From positions 1 to 63,049 of IMG/VR virus record IMGVR_UViG_3300027782_000082: a DNA stretch of 63,049 bases. One strand, written 5' to 3'. This DNA comes from a virus. The position numbers and the translations under genes were made by a program. Position 1 is the stretch's first letter. The number at the start of each line of letters is the position of its first letter. Below the pieces are notes generated by a model that did no database searches, was not told the DNA's origin, and was given only the letters and a program-made list of their open reading frames with translations. Below, in pieces: positions 40,965-50,058 of the stretch.

Positions 40965-43900
40965 TCAGTTGTTAACCCTGATGTTTGTTTCTGTAATCGA
41001 AGAAATAATTTCTATGTTATCTGCGGTAGCAACATGATAAAATATTTCATCTTCGTTTGGTGTGATCTGGAATAGGTTACCAAATCTTGCTGCTTCTACT
41101 GTTGGCACAATGACCACGCTGGCAATATTGCCCGACAACTGTTTATGTATGAATGCTGCCAACTCAGTATAATAAAATGTCTCACCAAATTCCCAATTAC
41201 TTGGAAGGAAGTACTCATCCATTGCTTTGAGTATGCGACTCTTTATTTCGTTATCACTGATCCTGGCGCCGGACATCTTTACCACTTTGAGAGTAGCACG
41301 ATATCTGCTGTCTGCCAGCTCACCGAATAAATTCAAGAACTTTCCTGAGTGATAAATGATTTCATCGCTCACGCTCTTGTGTGAATTTAATGTCAAGAAA
41401 CGCTGTATAAGATCATCGCTGGTTGGTTTTTCTGGCTCTGATGTTGGTGTGCCACCTGCATTGATCCACTCTCTATAGAGATTGTAGTAGCCTTCTAATA
41501 GAACATAAGTGTCTATCACGTTGGTAGGCGATGGATCAATGATCTGCTTGCGAGATGCCACATGGTGCCAATGGAATCGCAATCCAGATCTTCCAGTAAC
41601 AACACGGCTGACGGGATAAAGTGCAGGATCCACAGGCATTTCAAATCGCAGACCTCCTTCTTCTCTCCAGCCCAGGCTGATAGTTCGATTGCCCACAAGG
41701 TCCTCAAAAGCATAGGGATTTTCAGGCAAAAAGTCGGTGTCAACATCGGCCAATGTACATTGTACCTTTGTGGGATCAGTATAACCATCTTCGTAACGAT
41801 AATATCTGCTCAGTCTGAACAACTGTTCTTCTTCGAGATACTGTGTTGCATCGTTGGGTTTCTTGTTATTCAAATATTTGATAGTGTCGTTAGAGTTATC
41901 TGCCTTGGTACTGCCCAGTGTGTTCACAAAGTTTTCATTGTAAAAACGCACTTTCCTATCGCTGCCTGCGATAATAGAAGTCACACGTTGCTTGACTACA
42001 AACCTATCTCCTTCATAGGTAACATACATCAACCAGCTGGAGTCTAAGCCAAGTCCGGCAGTACTACCGGCATTTGCCAAACTAAAGTCATTTGTACTGA
42101 TGTTGTCAGCATTGATGATCCTGAAAGAATAATTTGTATAGTCGTATGCAATTCCAAAAGTCTGGAAGTTACCAAGCAATGATTTTAGCGTTTCTTTGAA
42201 TGCCGTTGTAAATGTTTTTACGTAAGCTGGAATTAGTCTACGTATGCTAGCACCGTCGCTTACCACTTTGTTCAATATAACAACACCTTCTCCGTTGGGC
42301 TTTAGTCCTGTGCTGATACCATATTCGTCCTGTACACCGAGACCGTTGCCGTAGATCCGTCCCAGCGGTACCCAGCGCAATCCATTCACAGGATCAGAGT
42401 CATCTTCTAACAGCATCACAGCACCTTGACGTATTTGTTTGTAGACTGGGTCAGCTGATGCACCACCGATCCTAATAATTGCATCCAGGTCAAGTCCAAA
42501 ACTATTGGTAAAGAACCCATGGCAATAATTTGTACCTCTGCCTACCCTGTTGAAATATGCTGGCTTGTTGGCAAAAGAAATATTTGGATAGTTCTTGTAG
42601 TAAAAGTTGATCAAGTCTTGGTCTGACAGCATTGCCTCAATGTCACTGATGATATCAATCACACGCTTGTTACCACGCGGATATGGATACTCATGGCGTA
42701 CTGCATTGTCTTCTCTATAGACAAAACCATCTGTGCCAAATACATCAAGATCATTGTAGGTTCCAGTTGGATCCTTGTCCTGGATGTATCTGCTCATGCC
42801 GCTGTGTATGCGGTTGATACTTTTGATCTTCAAGATTCCTGGACTGGCCGTCATTGGATAGCTAGCATAATCCTGCCCAGTTACCATACGGTCTTGTGCA
42901 TAGTAGTATGCTGGTGCTTTTGTGCGCACATCCTCAATGCTGTCAGCCATTTCAGCATTGGAAATTGTATAGTCGAGATCGCATGTTAGTGTCAGTGTAT
43001 GCGCTTGATTTGACTTGCTGATATAAGGTATACCAAATGTCAATGCTTTCATGGACGATGGTTTAATAGTATACGATAGTCCGTTACCAACTCTTACGAT
43101 AACTCTTATCAATCCGGTGGGTATGTTACCAAATTTACCGTCGGCAAATTTAATGCTGACAGCATCATTGTTTCCGGTCAGTACTTCGTATATGTTGCGC
43201 TCTTCATTGCCAAGATCATTGATATAGAGATTGCTACCATTGGTAGATGGCACACGCTGCCAATGTGCTAATACTTCTCCAGTGTCATTGATGCTCTGCA
43301 CCCAGATATCATTTTCAGTCACGTTGCTTGCTGGAATATCTATAACACGATTGATCAGAGGAGAATCGATGATGTAGTCGTAACGAGCAAGTGTTCCTTG
43401 CTTGAACATCATAAAGAAGCCAGTGTTTGGAGATAGATTACCTAGTCCGTCATTTTTATAGATGACGTTAAATGGTCCTGATTGTGTGGGCGTGTTTTCT
43501 TCGATGCTGCCGCCGTCAAGCAATCTAGCACATAGTAGTTCAAAGTCCATGGAGTTTCCTCCAACATTGGAATTGAATCCAATTGACGGAAAGTCAGCGA
43601 ATGTAGATGAAAATCCGTACTGTGCAATCTGTCCACCTGCTGATGTATACACAACTTCTGGTGTACCAAATTGCGTAGCAGAGTTGAGTGCTGTGTTCAT
43701 CACAATCACAAATTTTTCATATGCATCGGTATCTGTTGTGGCAGTCCAGTAAACCGTCTGACGTGCCAGATCATTGCCCAGGCTGTCTAGTACTGTTTCA
43801 CTTGTGCTTGCGCTTTTTATTTTTAGATAGCCAACTGCATTGCGACTGCGACGCGGCTGATAGCTCAACTGTCGTGCCAGTTTAAGGATGCTGTCACGAC

Positions 43901-44177
43901 GTTCTGCGGTGTCAAGAAATGCTTCGCGGCTGTTCAAATCATTGCGGAAGCTAAGGTTCTGTCCTACGAATGCGATCAAGTCAATCAGCGCAACAAACTC
44001 TGAGCTTTGGATATAGTCGTTGAAATCTTCTGGATAGTTGCGCTTGATGATATCCAGCATTGCTGTTCTAAGGGTGTCAAAATCGTAACTCTTAAATTCA
44101 GCATTGCGGAAACTCTGCGCAACGACCTTCCAGTCTTCCGCGGCAAAGAGTTTGCTTTGTCTGATTGCATCACTCAT
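40965..44177 (-). CDS. 6: Baseplate wedge protein gp6-like
   Basis: A 1070-residue protein, longer than T4 gp6 (660). The N-terminal region (NYPEDFNDYIQSSEFVALID, then AFVGQNLSFRNDLNSREAFL and SYQPRRSRNAVGYLKIKS) is the conserved start of gp6/J-type wedge proteins. These dimerise to form the baseplate ring and control sheath contraction. The extra length lies mainly in the middle and the C-terminal part, which contains a typical REEGGLRFEMPVDPALYP segment. The stop/start overlap with the gp25-like gene confirms the T4 gene order 25-6. Confidence 0.88.
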   Translation of the reverse strand: MSDAIRQSKLFAAEDWKVVAQSFRNAEFKSYDFDTLRTAMLDIIKRNYPEDFNDYIQSSEFVALIDLIAFVGQNLSFRNDLNSREAFLDTAERRDSILKLARQLSYQPRRSRNAVGYLKIKSASTSETVLDSLGNDLARQTVYWTATTDTDAYEKFVIVMNTALNSATQFGTPEVVYTSAGGQIAQYGFSSTFADFPSIGFNSNVGGNSMDFELLCARLLDGGSIEENTPTQSGPFNVIYKNDGLGNLSPNTGFFMMFKQGTLARYDYIIDSPLINRVIDIPASNVTENDIWVQSINDTGEVLAHWQRVPSTNGSNLYINDLGNEERNIYEVLTGNNDAVSIKFADGKFGNIPTGLIRVIVRVGNGLSYTIKPSSMKALTFGIPYISKSNQAHTLTLTCDLDYTISNAEMADSIEDVRTKAPAYYYAQDRMVTGQDYASYPMTASPGILKIKSINRIHSGMSRYIQDKDPTGTYNDLDVFGTDGFVYREDNAVRHEYPYPRGNKRVIDIISDIEAMLSDQDLINFYYKNYPNISFANKPAYFNRVGRGTNYCHGFFTNSFGLDLDAIIRIGGASADPVYKQIRQGAVMLLEDDSDPVNGLRWVPLGRIYGNGLGVQDEYGISTGLKPNGEGVVILNKVVSDGASIRRLIPAYVKTFTTAFKETLKSLLGNFQTFGIAYDYTNYSFRIINADNISTNDFSLANAGSTAGLGLDSSWLMYVTYEGDRFVVKQRVTSIIAGSDRKVRFYNENFVNTLGSTKADNSNDTIKYLNNKKPNDATQYLEEEQLFRLSRYYRYEDGYTDPTKVQCTLADVDTDFLPENPYAFEDLVGNRTISLGWREEGGLRFEMPVDPALYPVSRVVTGRSGLRFHWHHVASRKQIIDPSPTNVIDTYVLLEGYYNLYREWINAGGTPTSEPEKPTSDDLIQRFLTLNSHKSVSDEIIYHSGKFLNLFGELADSRYRATLKVVKMSGARISDNEIKSRILKAMDEYFLPSNWEFGETFYYTELAAFIHKQLSGNIASVVIVPTVEAARFGNLFQITPNEDEIFYHVATADNIEIISSITETNIRVNN

Positions 44178-44554
44178 GGATTGTTTCCTTTAGTATTTGT
44201 CTCGAACGCTACAGTTAGCGTTTCTTCTGATGTGGTTGGAACATAAGTCAACAGCATATCTATGTATATTGCTTGTCCGTTGGTATCATTGCGAAGCTGT
44301 GCTTCCTTTAGTTTCCAACGGGGATCTTGCCCTACAATACGCTGTGTGTCAGCAAAAATTATTTCTTGGTTGTCTTCAGTCATGGGCTCAAATAAGATAT
44401 CCCAGATAACGCTACCATAAAGGGGGGCCATAAGGCGCTCGCCCTTGCGGGTATAAAAATGATTCAACAGGTCTCGGCGTGCTAGCTCTTTGTCAAAAAG
44501 AGCGGGCTCGCTAAACTCTCCTGCTAAACTAGAATAACCTTTGAATGTTGCCAT
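44174..44554 (-). CDS. 25: Baseplate wedge protein gp25-like
   Basis: A 126-residue protein matching gp25/GPW in length and pattern. DLLNHFYTRKGERLMAPLYG is the conserved helix-loop, followed by SVIWDILFEPMTEDNQEII, DPRWKLKEAQL and a C-terminal beta pair. gp25 sits between sheath and baseplate in the wedge and nucleates sheath polymerisation. It overlaps gp6 by 4 nt, the usual arrangement in T4-like phages. Confidence 0.92.
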   Translation of the reverse strand: MATFKGYSSLAGEFSEPALFDKELARRDLLNHFYTRKGERLMAPLYGSVIWDILFEPMTEDNQEIIFADTQRIVGQDPRWKLKEAQLRNDTNGQAIYIDMLLTYVPTTSEETLTVAFETNTKGNNP

Positions 44555-44580
44555 GTTGGTAGTCTGTTTCCTTCACTACC

Positions 44581-44588
44581 TATTTATT
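44581..44588 (-). promoter_or_regulatory. Late-promoter-like box AATAAATA
   Basis: On the minus strand, 26 nt before ATG 44554; 7/8 match to TATAAATA. It would drive gp25, gp6 and the giant protein. Confidence 0.55.
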
Positions 44589-44607
44589 GGCGAGAAAAAC
44601 CGAGTGG

Positions 44608-44847
44608 TTAATGCAAAATCTTACTCTGCGTGGTGTCTACGCCTATCAGTATGTTCTTCTCGATTTCTTCAAGCAGTTTGGGGATATCAGCTGAATCAGA
44701 TACCGATTGTACCAGCGCAATCAATATTGAACGTAGCATTTTTACGTTTGATTGTGTGGAAGCTTCCGGTGGGCAGTAAACTTCAATCCCACCATTTGGC
44801 TTCAATACCAATGCACAGTCTTCGTACTCAATTTCCATGTTTATCAT
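44608..44847 (-). CDS. Hypothetical protein (79 aa)
   Basis: A 79-residue protein starting MINMEIEYEDCALVLKPNGG, with a beta-hairpin N terminus and a helical, acidic C terminus. Proteins of this type lie beside gp25 in several T4-like phages; their role is not known to me. The GGAG ribosome-binding site 6-7 nt before ATG 44847 is part of a 9-bp hairpin stem (44854-44889), so translation may be controlled. Confidence 0.65.
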   Translation of the reverse strand: MINMEIEYEDCALVLKPNGGIEVYCPPEASTQSNVKMLRSILIALVQSVSDSADIPKLLEEIEKNILIGVDTTQSKILH

Positions 44848-44853
44848 GACATG

Positions 44854-44889
44854 CTCCTCTGCTTATAGTCTTAATTATCTGCAGAGGAG
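44854..44889 (-). promoter_or_regulatory. Hairpin that sequesters a ribosome-binding site
   Basis: On the minus strand CTCCTCTGC (44889-44881) is complementary to GCAGAGGAG (44862-44854) over 9 bp with an 18-nt loop. The second arm holds the Shine-Dalgarno of the gene starting at 44847. No T-run follows, so it is less likely to be a terminator. Confidence 0.6.
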
Positions 44890-44897
44890 TATGAGTT

Positions 44898-45434
44898 CTA
44901 AGCGGCTTTCTCATTGTACTCTACACCAATGTACTCAGCCCATGCCGGGTCTTTCATGGTGAATTTCACATGCGCACGTGCCTTGCGAGCCATTTCCCAG
45001 TAGTTGGGCTGTGCAGGAGTCTTGCGTGGAGTGACTAGGTCAGCACCCTTCATGAAGTTGCACGAAGTACATGCTGTGACCACGTTGTCCCAGTCCAGCT
45101 TGCCGCCAAGACTCTTAGGAACCACATGATCCAGTGTTAGATCATCCACGCTGAATTCTGAACCGCAATATTGGCAGGTGTACTCATCCCGAAGGTACAC
45201 CATTTTACGGTTGAAATTCACACCCAGCTGAGGCATTATGTAATCTTTGGTTATCACGATACTGGGCACAGGTAGCACTAGCTTTTGGCTTCGTACAAAC
45301 CAGTCGTCGTGGTTTTTGATCACGACGACTTTGTCTAGCCACAATGCCTTGACAGCATCTTGCCAGGTCAATGTAGATGGGGGCAACATTCTCAGTGGCC
45401 GCCCATCCTGGTTTAACAACAATGTATCGCTCAA
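44898..45434 (-). CDS. HNH endonuclease (TTG start)
   Basis: A 178-residue protein with a zinc-finger HNH domain in its second half: CQYCGSEFSVDDLTLDHVVP, where CxxC precedes the DH of the nuclease, then WDNVVTACTSCNFMKG with the Asn and second CxxC. The N-terminal half (LLLNQDGRPLRMLPPSTLTW) is the usual partner region of phage HNH proteins. It starts at TTG 45434 after AGGG. It could be a homing-type or resolving nuclease. No split host gene is visible nearby. Confidence 0.88.
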   Translation of the reverse strand: MSDTLLLNQDGRPLRMLPPSTLTWQDAVKALWLDKVVVIKNHDDWFVRSQKLVLPVPSIVITKDYIMPQLGVNFNRKMVYLRDEYTCQYCGSEFSVDDLTLDHVVPKSLGGKLDWDNVVTACTSCNFMKGADLVTPRKTPAQPNYWEMARKARAHVKFTMKDPAWAEYIGVEYNEKAA

Positions 45435-45454
45435 AATTCTACCCTACGTTTTAT

Positions 45455-45483
45455 ATACGCTATATTAGTAGAGTATAGCGTAT
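45455..45483. repeat. 10-bp perfect inverted repeat between HNH and the next gene
   Basis: ATACGCTATA (45455-45464) and TATAGCGTAT (45474-45483) are perfect complements separated by 9 nt. The second arm reaches the stop codon of the 105-residue gene. With no T-run on either side it could be a weak terminator for that gene or an RNA element upstream of the HNH gene. Confidence 0.6.
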
Positions 45484-45800
45484 TATCTTACTACTGTCGA
45501 CCTTGATTGCATTGTATTTTTTCGATTGTATTGACCCATCATGCCCATTACTTTGCGAACCAACTTTGGATGCGCATTTCTGAACGCTTTGGCTGCTGCC
45601 TGGCTTTCCCAACGTGTTTCTGTTGTGACTGTCAATTTGTCGTCGCTTAGTGTGCGAGACATGCCCTGGAAACCTGGGGCGTTTTTGCGAAGTTCAAAAA
45701 ACCTCTGGAACTCTGGATTTGCGCGAAGGCGCGGAGATCCAAGTGCGAAAGGACGATTTGCATTTGCGCGAGTCGTTACTCTCTTTATGACGTATGCCAT
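45483..45800 (-). CDS. Hypothetical basic protein (105 aa)
   Basis: ATG 45800 follows AGGAGA at good spacing, so it is preferred over the ATG at 45833. The 105-residue product (MAYVIKRVTTRANANRPFAL...) is strongly basic, with a C-terminal helix (FRNAHPKLVRKVMGMMGQYN). A CATAAATA box lies 37 nt upstream. High Arg content suggests nucleic acid or virion association. No family recognised. Confidence 0.6.
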   Translation of the reverse strand: MAYVIKRVTTRANANRPFALGSPRLRANPEFQRFFELRKNAPGFQGMSRTLSDDKLTVTTETRWESQAAAKAFRNAHPKLVRKVMGMMGQYNRKNTMQSRSTVVR

Positions 45801-45836
45801 GTTATTTCTCCTAAATTGGACTTTCGAGTCCATGTG

Positions 45837-45844
45837 TATTTATG
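45837..45844 (-). promoter_or_regulatory. Late-promoter-like box CATAAATA
   Basis: On the minus strand, 36 nt before ATG 45800; 7/8 match to TATAAATA. Confidence 0.5.
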
Positions 45845-45896
45845 GGTGTTTTTGATAATACCGATAAGTTGTTGTTTTTACACAACATTTTAGAGG

Positions 45897-45924
45897 TTGA
45901 CAAGGATCCAAAATGTGCTATAAT
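45897..45924 (+). promoter_or_regulatory. Sigma70-type promoter for DNA ligase
   Basis: TTGACA (45897-45902), 16-nt spacer, TATAAT (45919-45924), 30 nt before ATG 45955. Both boxes are exact consensus. Confidence 0.85.
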
Positions 45925-45954
45925 AATGGTACGTTAACACACAGAGGATCCAAT

Positions 45955-47262
45955 ATGCCTTGCTACAAAATCATTGATGAGCTGTCGCTTACCAGCTCAA
46001 AGCTGGCCAAAGAAGCCATTGTGCTACGCGAAGCTGAAGCAGGTAACGCTGAACTGTTTGATGGGTTCCGTATGGCATATGACCCAATGATCACATTTGG
46101 CGTCAAGCAGATCCCTGAAAAACTCACACCCAACCAGACTGGCACTTTTACGTTTGCAGATTTTTGTGAGCTTGCACGTAAGTTGAGCCAGCGCGAACTC
46201 ACTGGCAATGCCGCAAAAGAAGCCTTGGATGCGGCTGTGGTGCGTTCTACTGTGGCTGACTGGAATGGCTGGTATCGACGCATCTTGCTCAAGGACATGC
46301 GCTGTGGTGCTACTGAAGGTACTATCAATCGTGTCACTGCCAAGAAGTTTTCCAAGTTTTCCATTCCGTTGTTTGAGTGCCAGCTGGCACATGACGGTGC
46401 CAATCATGAGAGCAAGGTAAGCGGCAACAAGCTGATTGAAGTCAAGCTAGACGGGGTGCGTGTGCTCACTGTGGTTTACCCAGATGGGCGTGTGGATCAG
46501 TTCAGTCGCAATGGCAAGGAGCTTGTGAACTTTCCGCACATCAAAGAACAGTTTGCTAGCATTGCTGGCGCATTAAGTGAGCCCACTGTGTTTGATGGCG
46601 AGGTGATGAGCTCCAGCTTCCAGGACCTTATGCGCCAGGTACATCGTAAGAGTGATGTCAATGCACAGGATGCTATCTTGTACTTGTTTGACTGGTTACC
46701 GCTGGCTGATTTCCATCAGGGCAAGAGCGAGGTTGCGCAGTTGAATCGTAGCAACATGCTCAAAGAGTTTGTTGACAAGTTTGATCTGCCCAATGTACGC
46801 ACCCTGGGATATGAGCATGTGAATCTTGCCAGCCCTGGAGGTATTGCACGTTTCCGCGAGATCAATGCCAAAGCCATTGCTGATGGTTATGAAGGCATCA
46901 TGATCAAAGATCCTGCGGCACCATATGAGTGCAAACGCTCTGTGGCCTGGCTCAAGCAAAAACCCTTTATTGAGGTCAGCCTCAAAGTGATAGATATAGA
47001 AGAAGGTACCGGCAAGAACGTAGGACGTCTTGGAGCCCTGGTGCTTGAAGGAGTTGATGATGGCAAGACTATCAAGACGAATTGTGGTAGTGGATTTAGT
47101 GATGACCTACGTGATGCTGTCTGGGCCGATCGTGTTAAAGTTCTTGGCCACTTGGTAGAAGTACGTGCCGACGCTGTGACACAGAACCAAGACGGCTCTT
47201 ACAGCCTGCGCTTTCCGCGGTTCAAAGGCTTCCGCGGTTTTGAAGCAGGAGAAAAGATCTAA
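45955..47262 (+). CDS. ATP-dependent DNA ligase (T4 gp30-like)
   Basis: The start is ATG 45955 after AGAGGA. An upstream ATG at 45913 lies inside the promoter and is rejected. The 435-residue protein has ligase motif I EVKLDGVR (the adenylated Lys), motif III-like TVFDGEVMS, motif IV EGIMIKDP and motif V WLKQKP. The OB domain follows (RLGALVLEGVDDGKTIKTNC). The N-terminal 140 residues are helical as in T4 ligase (487 aa). It seals nicks in replication and recombination, complementing RNase H and gp46/47. Confidence 0.92.
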   Translation: MPCYKIIDELSLTSSKLAKEAIVLREAEAGNAELFDGFRMAYDPMITFGVKQIPEKLTPNQTGTFTFADFCELARKLSQRELTGNAAKEALDAAVVRSTVADWNGWYRRILLKDMRCGATEGTINRVTAKKFSKFSIPLFECQLAHDGANHESKVSGNKLIEVKLDGVRVLTVVYPDGRVDQFSRNGKELVNFPHIKEQFASIAGALSEPTVFDGEVMSSSFQDLMRQVHRKSDVNAQDAILYLFDWLPLADFHQGKSEVAQLNRSNMLKEFVDKFDLPNVRTLGYEHVNLASPGGIARFREINAKAIADGYEGIMIKDPAAPYECKRSVAWLKQKPFIEVSLKVIDIEEGTGKNVGRLGALVLEGVDDGKTIKTNCGSGFSDDLRDAVWADRVKVLGHLVEVRADAVTQNQDGSYSLRFPRFKGFRGFEAGEKI

Positions 47263-47263
47263 T

Positions 47264-47614
47264 TTGGCATACAACAATACCAGCAAGTGGTGGGAATTCG
47301 AAAGAGACCTGCCACTGAGGATAAAGATCCGCGAGCACTCAATTCCTCCCTTCAAGGGGAGGTTCGTGCATGTGCTGACTATTATAGCCATGGACGTGGA
47401 TGATCCACAGGATGTCATATCCAATGGCATCCACTCATCTTGGGTCGGAGAATTTATTAGAAGCGAGGATGTTGTAGAAGTCTGGATAGCCGCACATCGC
47501 GATCCTTTTACACTTGACCGTCGTGTGAAAATTGCGTTGTTTGTCACACGAGAGCAGGAGTTTGTGCTACGTTTGCAACATACACACGAACTACCTGACC
47601 CTCATACTATTTGA
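47264..47614 (+). CDS. Hypothetical protein (116 aa), TTG start
   Basis: Two TTG codons are possible starts. The one at 47264 lies just after the ligase stop, 11 nt after AGGAGA, and is chosen. The one at 47240 overlaps the ligase gene. The protein (YNNTSKWWEFERDLPLRIKI...) is beta-rich with repeated aromatic and charged residues and ends RLQHTHELPDPHTI. Its stop at 47614 abuts the convergent gp5-like gene. No function recognised. Confidence 0.6.
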   Translation: MAYNNTSKWWEFERDLPLRIKIREHSIPPFKGRFVHVLTIIAMDVDDPQDVISNGIHSSWVGEFIRSEDVVEVWIAAHRDPFTLDRRVKIALFVTREQEFVLRLQHTHELPDPHTI

Positions 47615-50044
47615 TTATCCTGTACCGCCACCCATTGAACGCTTGGCGGCATCGGCTACAGCGGTTCTTGGATCACCGCTGTACTGGAACAACAATCTTC
47701 TAGCCTGGGCCGCAGTAACTTCGTTCATACCAGTGCTTGGACCCGAGCTTCCAACTCGACCTTGCCATCCTCGGTTTCCGTTGTATCCGCCTGGGTTTCT
47801 TAAGCCCTGAGCAAGTGACCTGATCCCTTCAATCACACGTTCTTCTCTTATCTTCGCTGATCCTTTGCTGACAATGTATTTTGGATAGCATCCATTGGCA
47901 ATCAACTGTGCTTCTAGATTACGCCGAGAAGCTTCGCCAGGGTGACTACGTACCAGCTGTGCAATTCCATTCCAATTTTTCTGGCTGACCAGCTGTCTTA
48001 AAGGACCCATGTCTCTGCCGCCTGCAACACCGGGTTGTCTACCTCCGCCATTTTGATACCAGAAGCTTGCTAATCCGTTGAACACATTCTGTGGTACGGG
48101 ACCACCTATGTTCCTTGCAAATTGGCCTTGGTTGGCTTGTATATATTCATTGATCAATGTCCAGGCTTCGTCTTCTGTCAATCCGCCATTCACATCAATG
48201 GCTTTCTTGTATGCCCAATGATTTTGATCGCGCATGCTGAAACCATAACCAATTGATGCCCATACAGTAGGATCAAGGTAGGCCACGCCCCTATATGCTT
48301 CAAATGTCATGATTAACAATGTTCCGTATATGTCAACGCTTGAAGCATCAGTAGTTGGTCCCTTTTCGCAACTTGTATCTGATGATGGACGAGGTGGTAC
48401 TTCACCGGCATTCCTGGAAGGATCATATCCTGGTTGTGTTGATGCGTTACCTGTGCCAGCTGGCGCCTTTCCTGGTGGGGTTGTTCTTGAAGTTGGTGTT
48501 CTTGGATATTCGCCATACCTATCTGGATCTGACTGCACACCTGCTTTTGGATTGCTTAACAATCCATCAGCTGGTACACCCAACACGTTAGCTGAAGCTC
48601 GTGCTAGTGTACCAAGAACACCCTGTGTACCAATACCTGTTACTTGCTGTATTGCTGAACCTAACACTCCGCCCAGGGTTCCTGCAACAGTTTGACCACC
48701 AATGGCTGACACACCTGTAGACCAGACATACTTTCCAGGTAATGTTGTTTGCTGTCCTGGTGGTAATGCTGAAGAGGTGTTATTACCAACTGCGGTGGCA
48801 GCAGATTCTGGAACTCCTTCAGCAGTCTCAGAATCTGAGTTTTGCGTTGAATTCTTACCAGTTGAGTCACCACATGAGCCGTGGCCTCCCCACGGCTCAG
48901 CTTCAGGAGCCGCAGTCACTACGCCTTGTCTGTATCCTTTGTTAACAGAAAGATCATTTAATGCAGGTAGTTTGGCTTCGTCAGCCTTAGGACCATTCAT
49001 GTCAATTTTCTGCGCGGTTTCTTTGTAGTTGCCTGTTACCAAAAGATTGGCATTTTTCTTAGCAGTGGTATTAACATTTTCTCCAGTGACCTGTATATCA
49101 GCTACCGATTGCATCCTGATATCACCTGTACGGCTGCGCATGTTAATATCATTTCCTTCTATATTAACTGCTCCTTGTGCGGCAAGGTTGAGGTCGCCCA
49201 TTGCATGTAGATTTATATGGCCAGCGCCAAACACACTGAAAGATCCGTCTGCTCCTAATTCTACCCAAGCTGTTCCGTCTTTATTTGCCATATATACAAA
49301 TCCACAACTGTCGTGTAAAACAATCTGGGCACCGTTGCGTGTTCTTAATCGAATAAGCCTATTATTGCCGTCTGTATCGCCGTCGTCCATGACAAACTGT
49401 TGCTGACCGCGAGTCAGCGTACCATGTACACGACTTGGACTTTCGCGTTGGCTGGTACTAGATGAAAATCCCCTGAACGGATCTTGATCAAGTCCTTGCT
49501 TCTTTAAGGAATCATCCAGCACACGATGACGTACCCTTTCCGTTGGCTGATCGGTTTCGTTGGTATGATTGTGCTCTGTTACAGGGCCTTCAACTACGTT
49601 GCCGTCTTTGTCCTTATACTTTCCTGTACCAATACCTGGTAATGAATGTGTAAGATTATCCTGGAACATTGTACCAATCACAACTGGTTGTCCTAGATCA
49701 CCGTTAAGGAATGCAACTGTTACCTGTGTTCCAATATCTGGAGCAGGCGTAAATGTACCATAGGCTTTTTGTACTTTTTCAAAGTCTGCTTGGTTGCTTC
49801 CTGGGTTTGGTGTTGCACCACCATGTGGTGTCAGAGACTTGGCTGTTATCCAGCTGTTTGGATCAGTTTCTGCTCCGCCAAATGCAGGAACATGTATTTG
49901 CATCCTATTTAATTTTAGCGCATCAATGTTGTTCATTACCTTGGCGGTATAAAAGCCAAATGCACTATTATTTTGTCCACTAGGTCCGTCGCGGTGTGCT
50001 GGCGCTACTGTGCCTCTGTCGGATGTGTTAATTGGTCTTGCCAT
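47615..50044 (-). CDS. 5: Baseplate hub gp5-like protein with C-terminal lysozyme
   Basis: An 809-residue hub protein. Residues about 25-130 form the OB-fold module (FYTAKVMNNIDALKLNRMQI, VTVAFLNGDLGQPVVIGTMF). Residues about 200-380 are the beta-helix/spike part with repeated G-N-I type strands (INLHAMGDLNLAAQGAVNIE). A low-complexity Pro/Thr/Gly linker follows (about 380-570). Residues about 575-735 form a T4-lysozyme-type GH24 domain: E in TFEAYRG, D nine residues later (YLDP), Ser at the usual Thr position (WASIGYGF). In T4 gp5 the lysozyme lies between the OB fold and the helix; here it is at the C terminus. It would cut peptidoglycan at infection. Confidence 0.88.
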   Translation of the reverse strand: MARPINTSDRGTVAPAHRDGPSGQNNSAFGFYTAKVMNNIDALKLNRMQIHVPAFGGAETDPNSWITAKSLTPHGGATPNPGSNQADFEKVQKAYGTFTPAPDIGTQVTVAFLNGDLGQPVVIGTMFQDNLTHSLPGIGTGKYKDKDGNVVEGPVTEHNHTNETDQPTERVRHRVLDDSLKKQGLDQDPFRGFSSSTSQRESPSRVHGTLTRGQQQFVMDDGDTDGNNRLIRLRTRNGAQIVLHDSCGFVYMANKDGTAWVELGADGSFSVFGAGHINLHAMGDLNLAAQGAVNIEGNDINMRSRTGDIRMQSVADIQVTGENVNTTAKKNANLLVTGNYKETAQKIDMNGPKADEAKLPALNDLSVNKGYRQGVVTAAPEAEPWGGHGSCGDSTGKNSTQNSDSETAEGVPESAATAVGNNTSSALPPGQQTTLPGKYVWSTGVSAIGGQTVAGTLGGVLGSAIQQVTGIGTQGVLGTLARASANVLGVPADGLLSNPKAGVQSDPDRYGEYPRTPTSRTTPPGKAPAGTGNASTQPGYDPSRNAGEVPPRPSSDTSCEKGPTTDASSVDIYGTLLIMTFEAYRGVAYLDPTVWASIGYGFSMRDQNHWAYKKAIDVNGGLTEDEAWTLINEYIQANQGQFARNIGGPVPQNVFNGLASFWYQNGGGRQPGVAGGRDMGPLRQLVSQKNWNGIAQLVRSHPGEASRRNLEAQLIANGCYPKYIVSKGSAKIREERVIEGIRSLAQGLRNPGGYNGNRGWQGRVGSSGPSTGMNEVTAAQARRLLFQYSGDPRTAVADAAKRSMGGGTG

Positions 50045-50058
50045 CTCTGTACCTTAAG

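Noticed and set aside
44898-45434. Homing endonuclease interrupting a gene or in an intron
   Set aside because: The neighbouring genes are intact and unrelated to each other, so no split gene or intron boundary can be seen.
45913-45955. Upstream ATG of the DNA ligase at 45913
   Set aside because: It lies between the -35 and -10 boxes of the ligase promoter and has no ribosome-binding site.
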